Of a stretch of DNA of 64,000 nt, positions 26,610 to 37,533 are shown one piece after another. Every line of letters begins with the position of its first letter. Position 1 is the stretch's first letter. This stretch comes from Saccharothrix sp. NRRL B-16314 (GTDB lineage: Bacteria; Actinomycetota; Actinomycetes; Mycobacteriales; Pseudonocardiaceae). A program made the position numbers and the translations under genes. Below the pieces are notes generated by a model. It ran no database searches. It saw only the letters and a program-made list of their open reading frames with translations, and had not been told where the DNA came from. The stretch is taken from NCBI RefSeq assembly GCF_000716595.1, contig NZ_JNXC01000004.1:186001-250000 (forward strand), in the 5' to 3' direction.

Positions 26610-26720
26610 CTCCTCCGACCCTACTCCCGGTGGCCACCGACCTGACAGAACCCGTCCGGGCACCGTGACGGTAGTGCTCACCTCCGCCGGATACCACCCT
26701 CAGTGGAAATCATCGCCCGG

Positions 26721-27662
26721 TCAGCCGTTCGCGAGCGGTCGTCCCAGGTCCCGGGTTTGGCCACGGCGGTTGTGCAAGGCCAGTACCAGCGCAGCCGCCG
26801 CCACGATGCCCACGAGGTTCACCGCGAGCTGTGCCACGGACTGGAGGCATATGTCCCACTCACCGAGAACGGCGGCCACCGCGGCGAAGCCGGCGGCGGG
26901 CACGGTGGTGACCGAAATGAACACCCCGACGAGCGCCGCGGACTTGGCGGACGTCATCGACAGCATCCCGGCGGCGCCCGCGAGCAGCGCCACGATCAAC
27001 GAGAACGGCCCGACCTTGAACACGAAGTCGACCTCGTGCGCGGCGAGCACCATGCCCCGGTCGAACAGCTCGGTGAACGAACCGGCGAGCGCGGCCACCG
27101 CGGTGATCGCCATGGCCACCGGGAACCCCACGGCGAGCGCCGTCGCGGCCCTCCGCACCAGGTCCCAGCGCCGCAGCACGAGACCGACGGCGATCGCGGC
27201 CAACGGGCCGAACTCCGGCCCGACGACCATCGCGCCGACGATGGTGATCGGCGAGTTCGTCACCACGCCGACCGCCGCGAGCAGGCACGCGATGGTCAGG
27301 AACGACACGAACGTGGCGTTGAGCCGGGACTCCTCGCCGGTGCGGGACAGCAACTCCTCCCACACCACCGCGTCCGCCGCCTCGCCGGGCGCCTTCTCCT
27401 CGGCGCGGTCGGCCGCGTCGGAGAGTGCGGTGTCGATCTGCTCCAGCGTGACGCCGCCGTCGCGGTCGATGCCCAGCTCGCACAGGGAGGCCACCACCGT
27501 GTCGGTGGCCTCCCTGGCGACGTCGGCTTCCACCACGTCACCCGCGGGCTCGACCGCCGCGCCGACCAGCAACACCACGTGCGTGACGCCTGGGTGCTGC
27601 TTCAGCGCCTCCAGCACCTGGTCGGTGCGCTCGGCCGGGCAGATGGCCCGCAGGTGCAGCAC
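26721..27662 (-). CDS. DUF389 membrane protein
   Basis: A 313-residue protein of the DUF389/TIGR00341 family. An N-terminal ACT-like cytoplasmic domain (residues 1-75) is followed by a charged linker and about six membrane helices. These include the family signature IVGAMVVGPEFGPLAAIAVGL and the VGVFISVTTVPAAGF segment. Function is not established for the family. GTG 27662 begins 3 bp after the aspS stop codon, so it is very probably translated from the aspS transcript. Confidence 0.92.
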   Translation of the reverse strand: MLHLRAICPAERTDQVLEALKQHPGVTHVVLLVGAAVEPAGDVVEADVAREATDTVVASLCELGIDRDGGVTLEQIDTALSDAADRAEEKAPGEAADAVVWEELLSRTGEESRLNATFVSFLTIACLLAAVGVVTNSPITIVGAMVVGPEFGPLAAIAVGLVLRRWDLVRRAATALAVGFPVAMAITAVAALAGSFTELFDRGMVLAAHEVDFVFKVGPFSLIVALLAGAAGMLSMTSAKSAALVGVFISVTTVPAAGFAAVAAVLGEWDICLQSVAQLAVNLVGIVAAAALVLALHNRRGQTRDLGRPLANG

Positions 27663-27665
27663 GGC

Positions 27666-29462
27666 CTACTGAGCCTGCTTCTCGGTACCGGCCTTCTCGG
27701 CTGCGGGCTTGGCGTCCACGCCCGCCTCCTTGCGCTGCTGCGGCGTGATCGGCGCGGGCGCCGCGGTCAGCGGGTCGTAGCCGCCGCCGCTCTTCGGGAA
27801 CGCGATGACCTCGCGGATCGAGTCGAAACCGCCGAGCAGCATGGCGATCCGGTCCCAGCCGAACGCGATGCCGCCGTGCGGCGGCGCGCCGTACTTGAAC
27901 GCGTCGAGGAGGAAGCCGAACTTCTCCTGCGCCTCCTCCGGCCCGATGCCCATGACCTGGAACGCCCGCTGCTGCACGTCGGCGCGGTGGATACGGATGG
28001 ACCCGCCGCCGATCTCGTTGCCGTTGCAGACGATGTCGTAGGCGTAGGCCAGCGCGTTGCCCGGGTCCTCCTCGAAGCGGTCGATCCACTCCGGGGTGGG
28101 CGAGGTGAACGCGTGGTGCAGGGCGGTCCACTTGCCGCTGCCCACCGCGACGTCGTCGCCGATCTTGTCGACCGCCTCGAACATCGGGAAGTCCACGACC
28201 CACACGAACGACCAGGCGTTCTCGTCGATCAGGCCGACCCGGTGCGCGATCTCCACGCGGGCCGCGCCGAGCAGCGCACGGGCGCCGTCCGGCTCGCCCG
28301 CGCCGAAGAACACGCAGTCGCCGGGGTTGGCGCCGACGGCCTTGGCCAGCCCGTCGCGCTCGGCGTCGGAGAGGTTCTTGGCGACCGGGCCGCCGAGCGT
28401 GCCGTCCTCCTGGACCAGCACGTACGCCAGTCCGCGGGCACCGCGCTGCTTGGCCCACTCCTGCCACGCGTCGAGCGTGCGGCGGGGCTGCGACGCGCCA
28501 CCGGGCATCACGACCGCGCCCACGTACGCCGCCTGGAACACCCGGAACGGGGTGTCCTTGAAGTACTCGGTCAGCTCGGTGAGTTCGAGGTCGAAGCGCA
28601 GGTCCGGCTTGTCGGTGCCGTACTTGGCCATCGCCTCGGCGTAGGAGATGCGGCGGAACGGCCGGGGGATCTCGTGGTCGGCCAGCTCCTTCCACAGGGC
28701 GCCGACGACCTGCTCGCCGAGCGCGATCACGTCGTCCTGCTCGACGAAGCTCATCTCGATGTCGAGCTGGGTGAACTCGGGCTGCCGGTCGGCGCGGAAG
28801 TCCTCGTCCCGGTAGCAGCGGGCGATCTGGTAGTACCGCTCCAGGCCGCCGACCATCAGCAGCTGCTTGAACAGCTGCGGCGACTGCGGCAGCGCGTACC
28901 AGGAGCCGGGGCGCAGCCGGGCGGGCACCAGGAAGTCGCGCGCGCCCTCGGGGGTGGAGCGGGTGAGGGTCGGGGTCTCGACCTCGACGAACTTCTCCGC
29001 GTGCAGCACCTCGCGGGCGATGCGGTTGGCCTCGCTGCGCAGCCTCATGGCCTTGGCCGGGCCGCTGCGGCGCAGGTCGAGGTAGCGGTGGCGCAGCCGC
29101 GCCTCCTCGCCGACCTCCAGGTGCTCGTCCAGCTGGAACGGCAGCGGCGCGGACTCGTTGAGCACGTCCAGCTCGGTGACGTAGACCTCGATGTCACCGG
29201 TGGGCAGGTCGGGGTTCTCGCTGCCCTCGGGACGGCGGGTCACGTCGCCGACGACCTTGACCACGTACTCCGAGCGCAGCTTGTGGGCGCGTTCGGCCAT
29301 CTCGCCCTCGCGGAAGACGACCTGGGCGACACCGGAGGCGTCCCGGAGGTCGATGAAGATCACGCCACCGTGATCGCGCCGGCGTGCCACCCACCCGGTC
29401 AGGGTGACGGACTGCCCGGCGTGCTCGGCTCGGAGCGTCCCGGCCTCGTGCGTGCGGATCAC
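27666..29462 (-). CDS. aspS: Aspartyl-tRNA synthetase
   Basis: A 598-residue bacterial-type class II synthetase. The OB-fold anticodon-binding domain opens with [23 protein letters not shown]. Motif 2 is [21 protein letters not shown] and motif 3 is [13 protein letters not shown]. The bacterial GAD insertion domain lies between motifs 2 and 3. The Lys/Ala-rich C-terminal tail is ordinary for actinobacteria. The GTG at 29462 has GAGGAG 9 bases upstream; a longer frame to 29525 lacks family sequence. The downstream DUF389 gene is co-transcribed. Confidence 0.97.
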   Translation of the reverse strand: MIRTHEAGTLRAEHAGQSVTLTGWVARRRDHGGVIFIDLRDASGVAQVVFREGEMAERAHKLRSEYVVKVVGDVTRRPEGSENPDLPTGDIEVYVTELDVLNESAPLPFQLDEHLEVGEEARLRHRYLDLRRSGPAKAMRLRSEANRIAREVLHAEKFVEVETPTLTRSTPEGARDFLVPARLRPGSWYALPQSPQLFKQLLMVGGLERYYQIARCYRDEDFRADRQPEFTQLDIEMSFVEQDDVIALGEQVVGALWKELADHEIPRPFRRISYAEAMAKYGTDKPDLRFDLELTELTEYFKDTPFRVFQAAYVGAVVMPGGASQPRRTLDAWQEWAKQRGARGLAYVLVQEDGTLGGPVAKNLSDAERDGLAKAVGANPGDCVFFGAGEPDGARALLGAARVEIAHRVGLIDENAWSFVWVVDFPMFEAVDKIGDDVAVGSGKWTALHHAFTSPTPEWIDRFEEDPGNALAYAYDIVCNGNEIGGGSIRIHRADVQQRAFQVMGIGPEEAQEKFGFLLDAFKYGAPPHGGIAFGWDRIAMLLGGFDSIREVIAFPKSGGGYDPLTAAPAPITPQQRKEAGVDAKPAAEKAGTEKQAQ

Positions 29463-29608
29463 GGGTACTGCTCTCCTCGGGTTGACTTCAACGTGGGGCC
29501 ACCTGGACTGACGGCTGGTCGTCAAGGCTAACGAACGACCCCGCAGTCGACGCCACCAGGTTTCCCCGAAGCGGCCCGGTGTCGCGTTCGCGGCACTACG
29601 ATCCCGCG

Positions 29609-30292
<684 letters not shown>

Positions 30293-30299
30293 ACGCGGT

Positions 30300-30327
30300 C
30301 GGGGCCGCCCCCGAAGGGACGGCCCCG
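30300..30327. terminator. Hairpin between convergent cyclophilin and protease genes
   Basis: CGGGGCCG pairs with CGGCCCCG, with an inner CCC/GGG pairing around a three-base GAA loop. It lies 8 bp after the cyclophilin stop and 17 bp before the end of the leftward protease gene. A bidirectional terminator is the simple reading. Confidence 0.75.
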
Positions 30328-30343
30328 GCTCACGTGCCGACGA

Positions 30344-31531
<1,188 letters not shown>

Positions 31532-31762
31532 GCGGATTCCGTTCTTCGAACGGTGGCCCCAACGCACCCCGAGGAGCTTCGCAGGGCTCGGGGGTGACGT
31601 TGGGCCACCTTGCCCTCGCTGACCGTCACAACGTAGGCAACGGAACCGTTAACTCGGAAGTGTGAACATTTGCCAGTTATCGAACAGCGTCAACAATCGA
31701 TCCGACCTGCGGGTTCCCAATATCCGGGCGCGGTTGCGTGACGGCGGCGCTACGGTCCGGAG

Positions 31763-32221
31763 ATGCGTTTGGAACCCGTCACCGAGGACAACTACCGGGC
31801 CGTGGTCGGTCTGGAGGTCCACGAGGAGCAGCGGGCGTTCGTCGCGACGAACCTGAAGTCGATCGCGGACGCCTGGATCCACCGCCCCAAGTTGCAGCCG
31901 CTTGCGCTGTTCAGCGGAACCGACCTGGTGGGCTTCACCCTCCTCGAGCGGGACAGGCCGGAGGCGCTGCACATCGTCCGGTTCATGATCGACCGGCGGG
32001 TGCAGGGCCGCGGGCTCGGCCGCAAGGGCCTGGCCGCGATCGCCGACGTGGCACGCGCCGAGGGCCGCACCGAGCTGCTGCTGAGCGTCGTGCCGGGCAA
32101 CGCGGTGGCGCGCGGCCTGTACGCGGCGTTCGGGTTCACCGACACGGGTGAGGTGGACGGGGGCGAACTCGTGATGCGCCACGAGCTCGCCCCGTCGGCT
32201 CACATGGTCGGCGACCAGTAG
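31763..32221 (+). CDS. GNAT-family acetyltransferase
   Basis: A 152-residue N-acetyltransferase. The acetyl-CoA pyrophosphate loop is RRVQGRGLGRKGL (R/Q-x-x-G-x-G/A form), and the C-terminal YAAFGFTDTGEVDGGELVM strand is typical of spermine/spermidine-type or BltD-like GNATs. Function beyond acyl transfer to an amine is unknown. ATG 31763 has GGAG only one base upstream, so leaderless translation is possible. It is divergent from the protease at 30344-31531 and overlaps the end of the protease at 32200-33363 by 22 bp. Confidence 0.9.
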   Translation: MRLEPVTEDNYRAVVGLEVHEEQRAFVATNLKSIADAWIHRPKLQPLALFSGTDLVGFTLLERDRPEALHIVRFMIDRRVQGRGLGRKGLAAIADVARAEGRTELLLSVVPGNAVARGLYAAFGFTDTGEVDGGELVMRHELAPSAHMVGDQ

Positions 32222-33363
32222 AGCAGTCGACCCCACGACAGGGCGGTGGCCGCGGTGACGACCGCCGAGTGCACCTGCGCGGGCGTCGCCGCCGGGTTCG
32301 CCTGGAGGTACCTCAGCGTCACACCGGTGACGTAGGCGGTGGACAGCGACGTGCCGCTGAGCGTGGCGGTGGCCGTGTCGCCGGTGTGCCACGCCACCGT
32401 GATGCCGACGCCGAACGCGTAGACGTCGACCACCGCGCCGTAGTTGGAGAACGTGGCGCGGGTGTCCGTCCTGGTGGACGAGCCCGAGGTGATCGCCTCG
32501 ATCACCCGGGCCGGCGAGAAGTTCGCCGCGTTGGCGTTGCTGCCGCCCGCCGTCACGGACGCGGTCACGCCCGCCGCGATCAGCCGGCGCACCGCGTCGT
32601 CCATCGCGGTCGACGCGCCGCCGCCGAGGCTGAGGTTGGCCGACGCGGGCTTCACGTGGTTGCGCGCCACCCAGTCGATGCCCGCGATGACGCCGGCGGT
32701 CGTGCCGCTGCCGGAGCCGTTGAGCACCCGGACGCCGCACACCAGTGCTTCCTTCGCGACGCCGTGGGTGCGGCCGGCGATGAGGGACGCGATGGCCGTG
32801 CCGTGGCCGTTGTCGTCCTGGGGGACGGTGTCGTTGTCGACCACGTCGTAGCCGGCGCACGACCGGCCCGCGAGTTCCGCGTGCGTGGACCGGACGCCCG
32901 TGTCGATCACGTACGCCCTGGTGCGCGCCCCGGTCGTGGTGTAGCTGTACCTGCCGTCCACCGGCAGCGCGCGCTGGTCGATCCGGTCCAGGCCGAACGG
33001 CGCGTTGAGCTGGGTGGTGTGCGCGCGGACGACTTGGTCCTGTTCGACGTACTCGACGGCCGGGTCGGCGGCGAGCCGACGGGCCTGCCGAGGGGTGAGC
33101 GTCGCGGCGAACCCGCCGAAGAAGGCGAACTCCCGCGTCACCTGCCCACCGAACCGGGCCCCGACGGACTCGGCGGCAGTGGTTTCGGCGGACGCCTTGA
33201 GCTTCACGATGTAGCTGCCGGGCACGGCCGAGGCGGAACCGGCGTGCAGCACCGCGCCTTCGGCGTGTGCCGGCGTGGTGAGGGCAGCCGTGGTGAGGGC
33301 GAGGGTGGTGAGGGTGACGGCGGCGAGCGCCGCGACACCCGGGCTTGACGACAACTTGCGCAT
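32200..33363 (-). CDS. Secreted S8 protease homologue lacking the oxyanion Asn (Gly)
   Basis: 387 residues: signal peptide ending at TPAHAEG, I9-like propeptide, S8 domain. Asp (YVIDTGVRSTH), His (NGHGTAIAS) and Ser (SGTSLSTAYVTG) of the triad remain, but the oxyanion-hole Asn of the protease family (AAGN) is Gly here (VTAGGSNANAANFSPA), and the neighbouring consensus HGTHVAG and SMATPHVAG are altered. Activity is therefore expected to be low or specialised. It shares an 18-bp leader (33372-33389) and long identical DNA stretches with the gene at 33428-34585. The ribosome site AAAGGAA lies 8 bases before the ATG. It converges with the GNAT gene. Confidence 0.9.
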   Translation of the reverse strand: MRKLSSSPGVAALAAVTLTTLALTTAALTTPAHAEGAVLHAGSASAVPGSYIVKLKASAETTAAESVGARFGGQVTREFAFFGGFAATLTPRQARRLAADPAVEYVEQDQVVRAHTTQLNAPFGLDRIDQRALPVDGRYSYTTTGARTRAYVIDTGVRSTHAELAGRSCAGYDVVDNDTVPQDDNGHGTAIASLIAGRTHGVAKEALVCGVRVLNGSGSGTTAGVIAGIDWVARNHVKPASANLSLGGGASTAMDDAVRRLIAAGVTASVTAGGSNANAANFSPARVIEAITSGSSTRTDTRATFSNYGAVVDVYAFGVGITVAWHTGDTATATLSGTSLSTAYVTGVTLRYLQANPAATPAQVHSAVVTAATALSWGRLLYWSPTM

Positions 33364-33427
33364 GAGCAGGGTTCCTTTGCAGGGGAAGGGGCCCCGACGC
33401 GGGTCGTGCGCCGGGGCGCCGGCGCGG

Positions 33428-34585
33428 TTACCTCGCTGGGGACCAGTAGAGCAGCCGTCCGCCCCACGACAGCGGCGTCGCTTCGCTCACGATCTCGGCG
33501 TGCACCTGGGCAGGGGTGGCCGACGGCACGAACTGGAGGTACCGGGTGGCGACGCCGCTGACGAACGCGGTCGCCATCGAGGTGCCGCTGAGCGTGGCGA
33601 CGGCGGTGTCGCTGGTGTGCCAGGCGGAGATGATGGCGGCGCCCGGCGCGTACAGGTCCACGCCGGGTCCGTAGTTGGAGAACGGCGCCCTGGCGTCGGA
33701 CTGGTTGGTGCCGCCGGACGTGATGGCCTGGGTGACCCGGGCCGGCGAGGTGGTGGCGACGCTGCCGCTGCTGCCCGCAGTCACGGACGCGGTGACGCCC
33801 GCGGCGATCATGCGGCGCACCGCGTCGTCCAGCGCGACGGAAGCCGCGCCGCCCAGGCTGAAGTTCGCCACGGCGGGACGCGCCGCGCTCCGCGTCACCC
33901 AGTCGACGCCCGCGATGACACCGGCGATCGTGCCGCTGCCGGAGGCGTTGAGCACCCGCACACCGGCCACCCGCACGCCCTTGGCCACGCCGTACGTGCG
34001 GCCGGCGATGACGCCCGCGATGTGCGTGCCGTGCCCGTTGTCGTCCTGGGCGACGAAGTCGTTGTCGACGGCGTCGTAGCCGTGGATCGCCCGGCCGCCG
34101 AACTCGGTGTGGGTGACGCGGATGCCGGTGTCGATCACGTACGCGGTGACGCCGGCGCCGACCGACGTGTAGCTGTAGGTGGTGCTCAGCGGCAGGGCGC
34201 GCTGGTCGATCCGGTCCAGGCCCCAGGGCGCGCCGGTCTGCGTCGCCTGCGCGCCGATGCCGTTGGCGTGCACGACCTGGTCCTGTTCGACGTACTCGAC
34301 GGCCGGGTCGGCGGCGAGCCGACGGGCCTGCTGACGGGTGAGCGTCGCGGCGAACCCGCCGAACGCGGCGAACTCCCGCGTCACCTGCCCACCGAACCGG
34401 GCCCCGACGGACTCGGCGGCAGTGGTTTCGGCGGACGCCTTCAGCTTCACGATGTAACTGCCGGGTACGGCGGTGGCCGAGCCCTCGTGCAGCACGGCGC
34501 TCTCCGCGTGTGCGGGCACGGCGAGCAGGGCGGCGGTCAGGGTGGTCAGGGCGGCCAGGGTGAGGCCGGGTAAGAGCTTGCGCAT
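33428..34585 (-). CDS. Secreted S8 protease homologue lacking the oxyanion Asn (Ser)
   Basis: 385 residues with signal peptide (ending AVPAHAES), I9-like propeptide and S8 domain. The triad is intact (VIDTGIRVTH, NGHGTHIAG, SGTSMATAFVSG), but the oxyanion position reads TAGSSGSVATTSPA, with Ser in place of Asn. It is the tandem neighbour and closest paralogue of the gene at 32200-33363, with 64 bp between them. ATG 34585 follows AAAGGAAAG by 7 bases. The two may be co-transcribed. The loss of the same residue in both, to different amino acids, suggests relaxed or altered chemistry rather than a single error. Confidence 0.9.
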   Translation of the reverse strand: MRKLLPGLTLAALTTLTAALLAVPAHAESAVLHEGSATAVPGSYIVKLKASAETTAAESVGARFGGQVTREFAAFGGFAATLTRQQARRLAADPAVEYVEQDQVVHANGIGAQATQTGAPWGLDRIDQRALPLSTTYSYTSVGAGVTAYVIDTGIRVTHTEFGGRAIHGYDAVDNDFVAQDDNGHGTHIAGVIAGRTYGVAKGVRVAGVRVLNASGSGTIAGVIAGVDWVTRSAARPAVANFSLGGAASVALDDAVRRMIAAGVTASVTAGSSGSVATTSPARVTQAITSGGTNQSDARAPFSNYGPGVDLYAPGAAIISAWHTSDTAVATLSGTSMATAFVSGVATRYLQFVPSATPAQVHAEIVSEATPLSWGGRLLYWSPAR

Positions 34586-35405
34586 GCGGCTTTCCTTTGC
34601 AGGGGAAGGAACCTCGGCGCGGATCACGCGTCGGGTCTGCCAGTGTGCCGAACTCCGGTCCGGCGGTGGTCGTCCGACGGGGTGGTCGGTTCGGGGACCG
34701 GCGGGCAGGCGGCCGGATGCGGCTCGTCCACCTGGTCCAGTACCGCGCCGGGGCGGCCGACGTGGGGCCACTCGGCGGACACCGCCGCCGGTTCCGCCGC
34801 CATACGCTTGGCGGACCGCTCCCACAACGTGATTGAGAAGCTATTCAACGCTGTGGAGAAATTCCCTTTCGACAGTGCGGTCGAAACGAACATCGAACGC
34901 GTACCCGCATAGTGCGGAGAAGCCTTCCGCGTTACCTCGCAACTGTTGCGGAACACGGCGCCCACCAGCCGGTCGGATCGCCGCCTGCGCCACCCGGCGG
35001 GGTCTCCACCTGCGAAAATGCCGTCAACACGACTTCCGCGGTCGAGGTCAATGTGAGCTTGCACATAGCGGTTCCCGTTCTTGACCGGGAACTACCGCGC
35101 GCATCCGTTCGTCTCAGCAGTAGAGCTCGTGACCGCGCGGGACGTGTCCCAGGTCACCCAGATCCCGAGGCTTTGGGCTGCTTCGCGTACCGGGAAGGGA
35201 CCAGATGCCCCAGTGCGGTGCGACGATCGCGCCGTACCGGTTCTTCACACCGGCGGTGTGAATGAGAATTCAAGCGTTGCGCGGACGACAAGATTAACCG
35301 TCCGATTCGGTCAAATTCACTGCGGGCAAACCCGATCGGCTGTACCGCACCGGTGATTTCGCACGATAACGTCGCTCGGCTTGTCCACGGAGAACGGGAG
35401 CGAAG
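34586..35405. other. Gene-free region (820 bp) between divergent genes
   Basis: Short open frames occur on both strands, but none has a ribosome site, family resemblance or consistent codon use. Composition is richer in A and T around 34820-34920 and 35255-35330, as expected of promoters for the leftward protease pair and the rightward regulator. The leader of the protease gene repeats that of its paralogue (34592-34609). I recognise no RNA element. Confidence 0.55.
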
Positions 35406-36368
35406 ATGACAACGCCAGTCGTCGGACCGGAATCGCGGGTACGCGATCCCCGACGGATCGACACGGAGGCCGACCCCTTCGCGGTCGCATTGCGTGCGGC
35501 GATCCGAGCGAAAGGACTCAGCCTGGAACGCATCCAGCACAAGCTGAGGGCACGGGGTGTGGCGGTCAGCATCGCCGCGCTGAGCTACTGGCAGTCGGGC
35601 AGGCGGCGACCGGAGCGACCGGACTCGCTCACCGCCGTCAGCCACCTGGAGGAGATCCTCGACGCCGGACCGGGCGGGCTGAGCACGCTGCTCGGACCAC
35701 CGCGGCCACGGGGCAAGGCCCGTCCGCGGTCGCGCGCGTTCGGACCCGAGGGCTGGGTCGGGGAGCACGACTACGCGAGCATCGCGGAGCTGCTGGCCTC
35801 CGTCGACACCAGTACCGACCAGGACCTCACCCGCCTCAGCCTGCGCGATCAGGTGGAGCTGGCGATGGACGGCAGCACCCGGCGGGTGCGCTCGCGCCAG
35901 GTGCTGCGCGCCGAGCGGGCGGGCGTCGACCGGGTCCTGCTGGGCTACGACACCCGGCTGCCGGGCGACCCGCTGCCGGTCATCGGCACGCTGAGGTCGT
36001 GCAGACTGGGGCGGGTTTCCGCCGACCCGCGCAACGGTCTGATGGTCGCCGAACTGCTCCTCGACCGCCCGCTGCGACGGGGTGAGCGGACCGCGGTCGA
36101 GTACGAACTGATCCACGTGGCACCCCATCACCCGACGTTCGACAACACCCACTCGCGCCGCTTCCGGCACCCGGTTCGCGAGTACGTCCTGGAGGTCCGG
36201 TACGATTCACGGTGCCGACCCGCACGTTGTGAACAATTCACGACCGGTTTGACGGGTGGAGAGCCGACCGACGTCCGCGAGACCCCGGTGGACACGTGGG
36301 GCTACGCGTACGCGGTCGCACTCGACTTCGGTCCCGGCGTGGTCGGCCTGCGCTGGGAATGGACCTGA
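35406..36368 (+). CDS. Helix-turn-helix (XRE-like) transcriptional regulator with large C-terminal domain
   Basis: 320 residues. Residues about 24-90 look like a Cro/CI-type helix-turn-helix (FAVALRAAIRAKGLSLERIQHKLRARGVAVSIAALSYWQSGRRRPER). The remaining 230 residues form an all-beta-like domain with conserved-looking segments (RSRQVLRAERAGVDRVLLGYD, EYELIHVAPHHPTFDNTHSRRF, REYVLEVRYD) that I cannot assign. This architecture recurs as single genes in actinomycetes. ATG 35406 follows GGAG by 5 bases. There is no adjacent partner gene in the same direction. Confidence 0.8.
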   Translation: MTTPVVGPESRVRDPRRIDTEADPFAVALRAAIRAKGLSLERIQHKLRARGVAVSIAALSYWQSGRRRPERPDSLTAVSHLEEILDAGPGGLSTLLGPPRPRGKARPRSRAFGPEGWVGEHDYASIAELLASVDTSTDQDLTRLSLRDQVELAMDGSTRRVRSRQVLRAERAGVDRVLLGYDTRLPGDPLPVIGTLRSCRLGRVSADPRNGLMVAELLLDRPLRRGERTAVEYELIHVAPHHPTFDNTHSRRFRHPVREYVLEVRYDSRCRPARCEQFTTGLTGGEPTDVRETPVDTWGYAYAVALDFGPGVVGLRWEWT

Positions 36369-36369
36369 C

Positions 36370-37533
36370 TTAATACGAGCGCGGCAACTTCAGCGTGTGC
36401 TGCGCCACGAAGTTCAGGATCATTTCCCGGCTGACCGGGGCGATTCGGGACAACCGGGACGCGGCCAGCAGGGCGCCCAGTCCGTACTCGGACGACAGCC
36501 CGTTGCCACCGTGGACCTGGATGGCCTGGTCCACCGCTCCCGCCACCGCTTCCCCCGCCGCGTACTTGGCCATGTTGGCCGCCTCCCCAGCAGCCCGGTC
36601 CTCCCCAGCGTCGTAGAGAGCCGCGGCCTTCTGGGTCATCAGCCTCGCCAGCTCGACCTGGATCGCGCACTGCGCCAACGGGTGCGCGATGCCCTGGTGC
36701 GCGCCGATCGGCGTGTCCCAGACGGCTCTGGTGCGGGCGTACTCGCTCGCCTGGTCGAGTGCGCGGCGGGCCATACCGGTGGCGAGCGACGCGGCCATGA
36801 TCCGCTCCGGGTTCAGGCCGGCGAACAGCTGGGCCAGACCGGCGTCCTCGGTGCCCACCAACGCGTCCAGCGGCAGCCGCACGTCGTCGAAGAAGCAGGT
36901 GAACTGCTTCTCGGGCGACAGCACCTCCATCGGGATGTGCCGGTACGTGAAGCCGGGCGCGTTCGTGGGCACGATCACCAGCGACGGCAGCAGCCGCTGC
37001 CCGGTGGCGTCGACGTGGCGTGCCACCACGAGCACGGCCTCCGCCTCGTCGACGCCGGAGATGTAGTACTTGCCGCCGTCGAGGACCCACTCGTCGCCGT
37101 CGCGGTGGATGGCGGTGGTGAGCTTGTGCGAGTTGGAGCCCGCGTCCGGCTCGGTGATGGCGAACGCCATCTTGGTGCTGCCGTCGGCGAACCCGGGCAG
37201 CCACCGCCGCTTCTGCTCGGCGGTGCCGAAGCGGGAGATGACGGTGGCGCAGATGGCGGGCGAGACGACCGTCAGCAGCAGCGGGCAGCCTGCCGCGGAC
37301 AGCTCCTCGCACACGGCGGCCAGGTCGCCGATGCCGCCGCCTCCGCCGCCGTACTCCTCGGGTACGGCCACGCCGAGGTAGCCGAGCTTGCCCGCCTCGG
37401 CCCACAGCTCGTCGGTCTTCTCCCCCGCCCGCGCCTTGGCGATGAAGTACTCCTGGCCGTACTTGCGGGCCATGTCGGAGACGGCCTTGCGCAGGGCGCG
37501 CCGCTCCTCGCTCTCGGTGAAGTTGATCGTCAT
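36370..37533 (-). CDS. Acyl-CoA dehydrogenase (last gene of the AtuA-type operon)
   Basis: A 387-residue FAD flavoprotein that oxidises an acyl-CoA to the 2-enoyl-CoA. FAD/substrate motifs FAITEPDAGSNSHKL and DGGKYYISG are present, and the C-terminal IQVHGGNGLSSEYGLGALL region corresponds to the FAD-binding helix and base loop. ATG 37533 has GGAGGAG 8 bases upstream and overlaps the stop of the carboxylase alpha gene by 4 bp. Nothing else on this strand follows in the operon. It differs clearly from the second dehydrogenase at 41034-42188, so two oxidation steps or two chain types are served. Confidence 0.93.
   Translation of the reverse strand: MTINFTESEERRALRKAVSDMARKYGQEYFIAKARAGEKTDELWAEAGKLGYLGVAVPEEYGGGGGGIGDLAAVCEELSAAGCPLLLTVVSPAICATVISRFGTAEQKRRWLPGFADGSTKMAFAITEPDAGSNSHKLTTAIHRDGDEWVLDGGKYYISGVDEAEAVLVVARHVDATGQRLLPSLVIVPTNAPGFTYRHIPMEVLSPEKQFTCFFDDVRLPLDALVGTEDAGLAQLFAGLNPERIMAASLATGMARRALDQASEYARTRAVWDTPIGAHQGIAHPLAQCAIQVELARLMTQKAAALYDAGEDRAAGEAANMAKYAAGEAVAGAVDQAIQVHGGNGLSSEYGLGALLAASRLSRIAPVSREMILNFVAQHTLKLPRSY

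Noticed and set aside
34624..35356. Short frames on both strands between the subtilase pair and the regulator
   Set aside because: No family resemblance, no ribosome sites and no consistent third-position GC; treated as promoter region.
35154..36170. 338-codon minus-strand frame opposite the helix-turn-helix regulator
   Set aside because: The plus-strand gene has recognisable helix-turn-helix sequence and a ribosome site; the antisense product is unstructured Arg/Gln-rich sequence.
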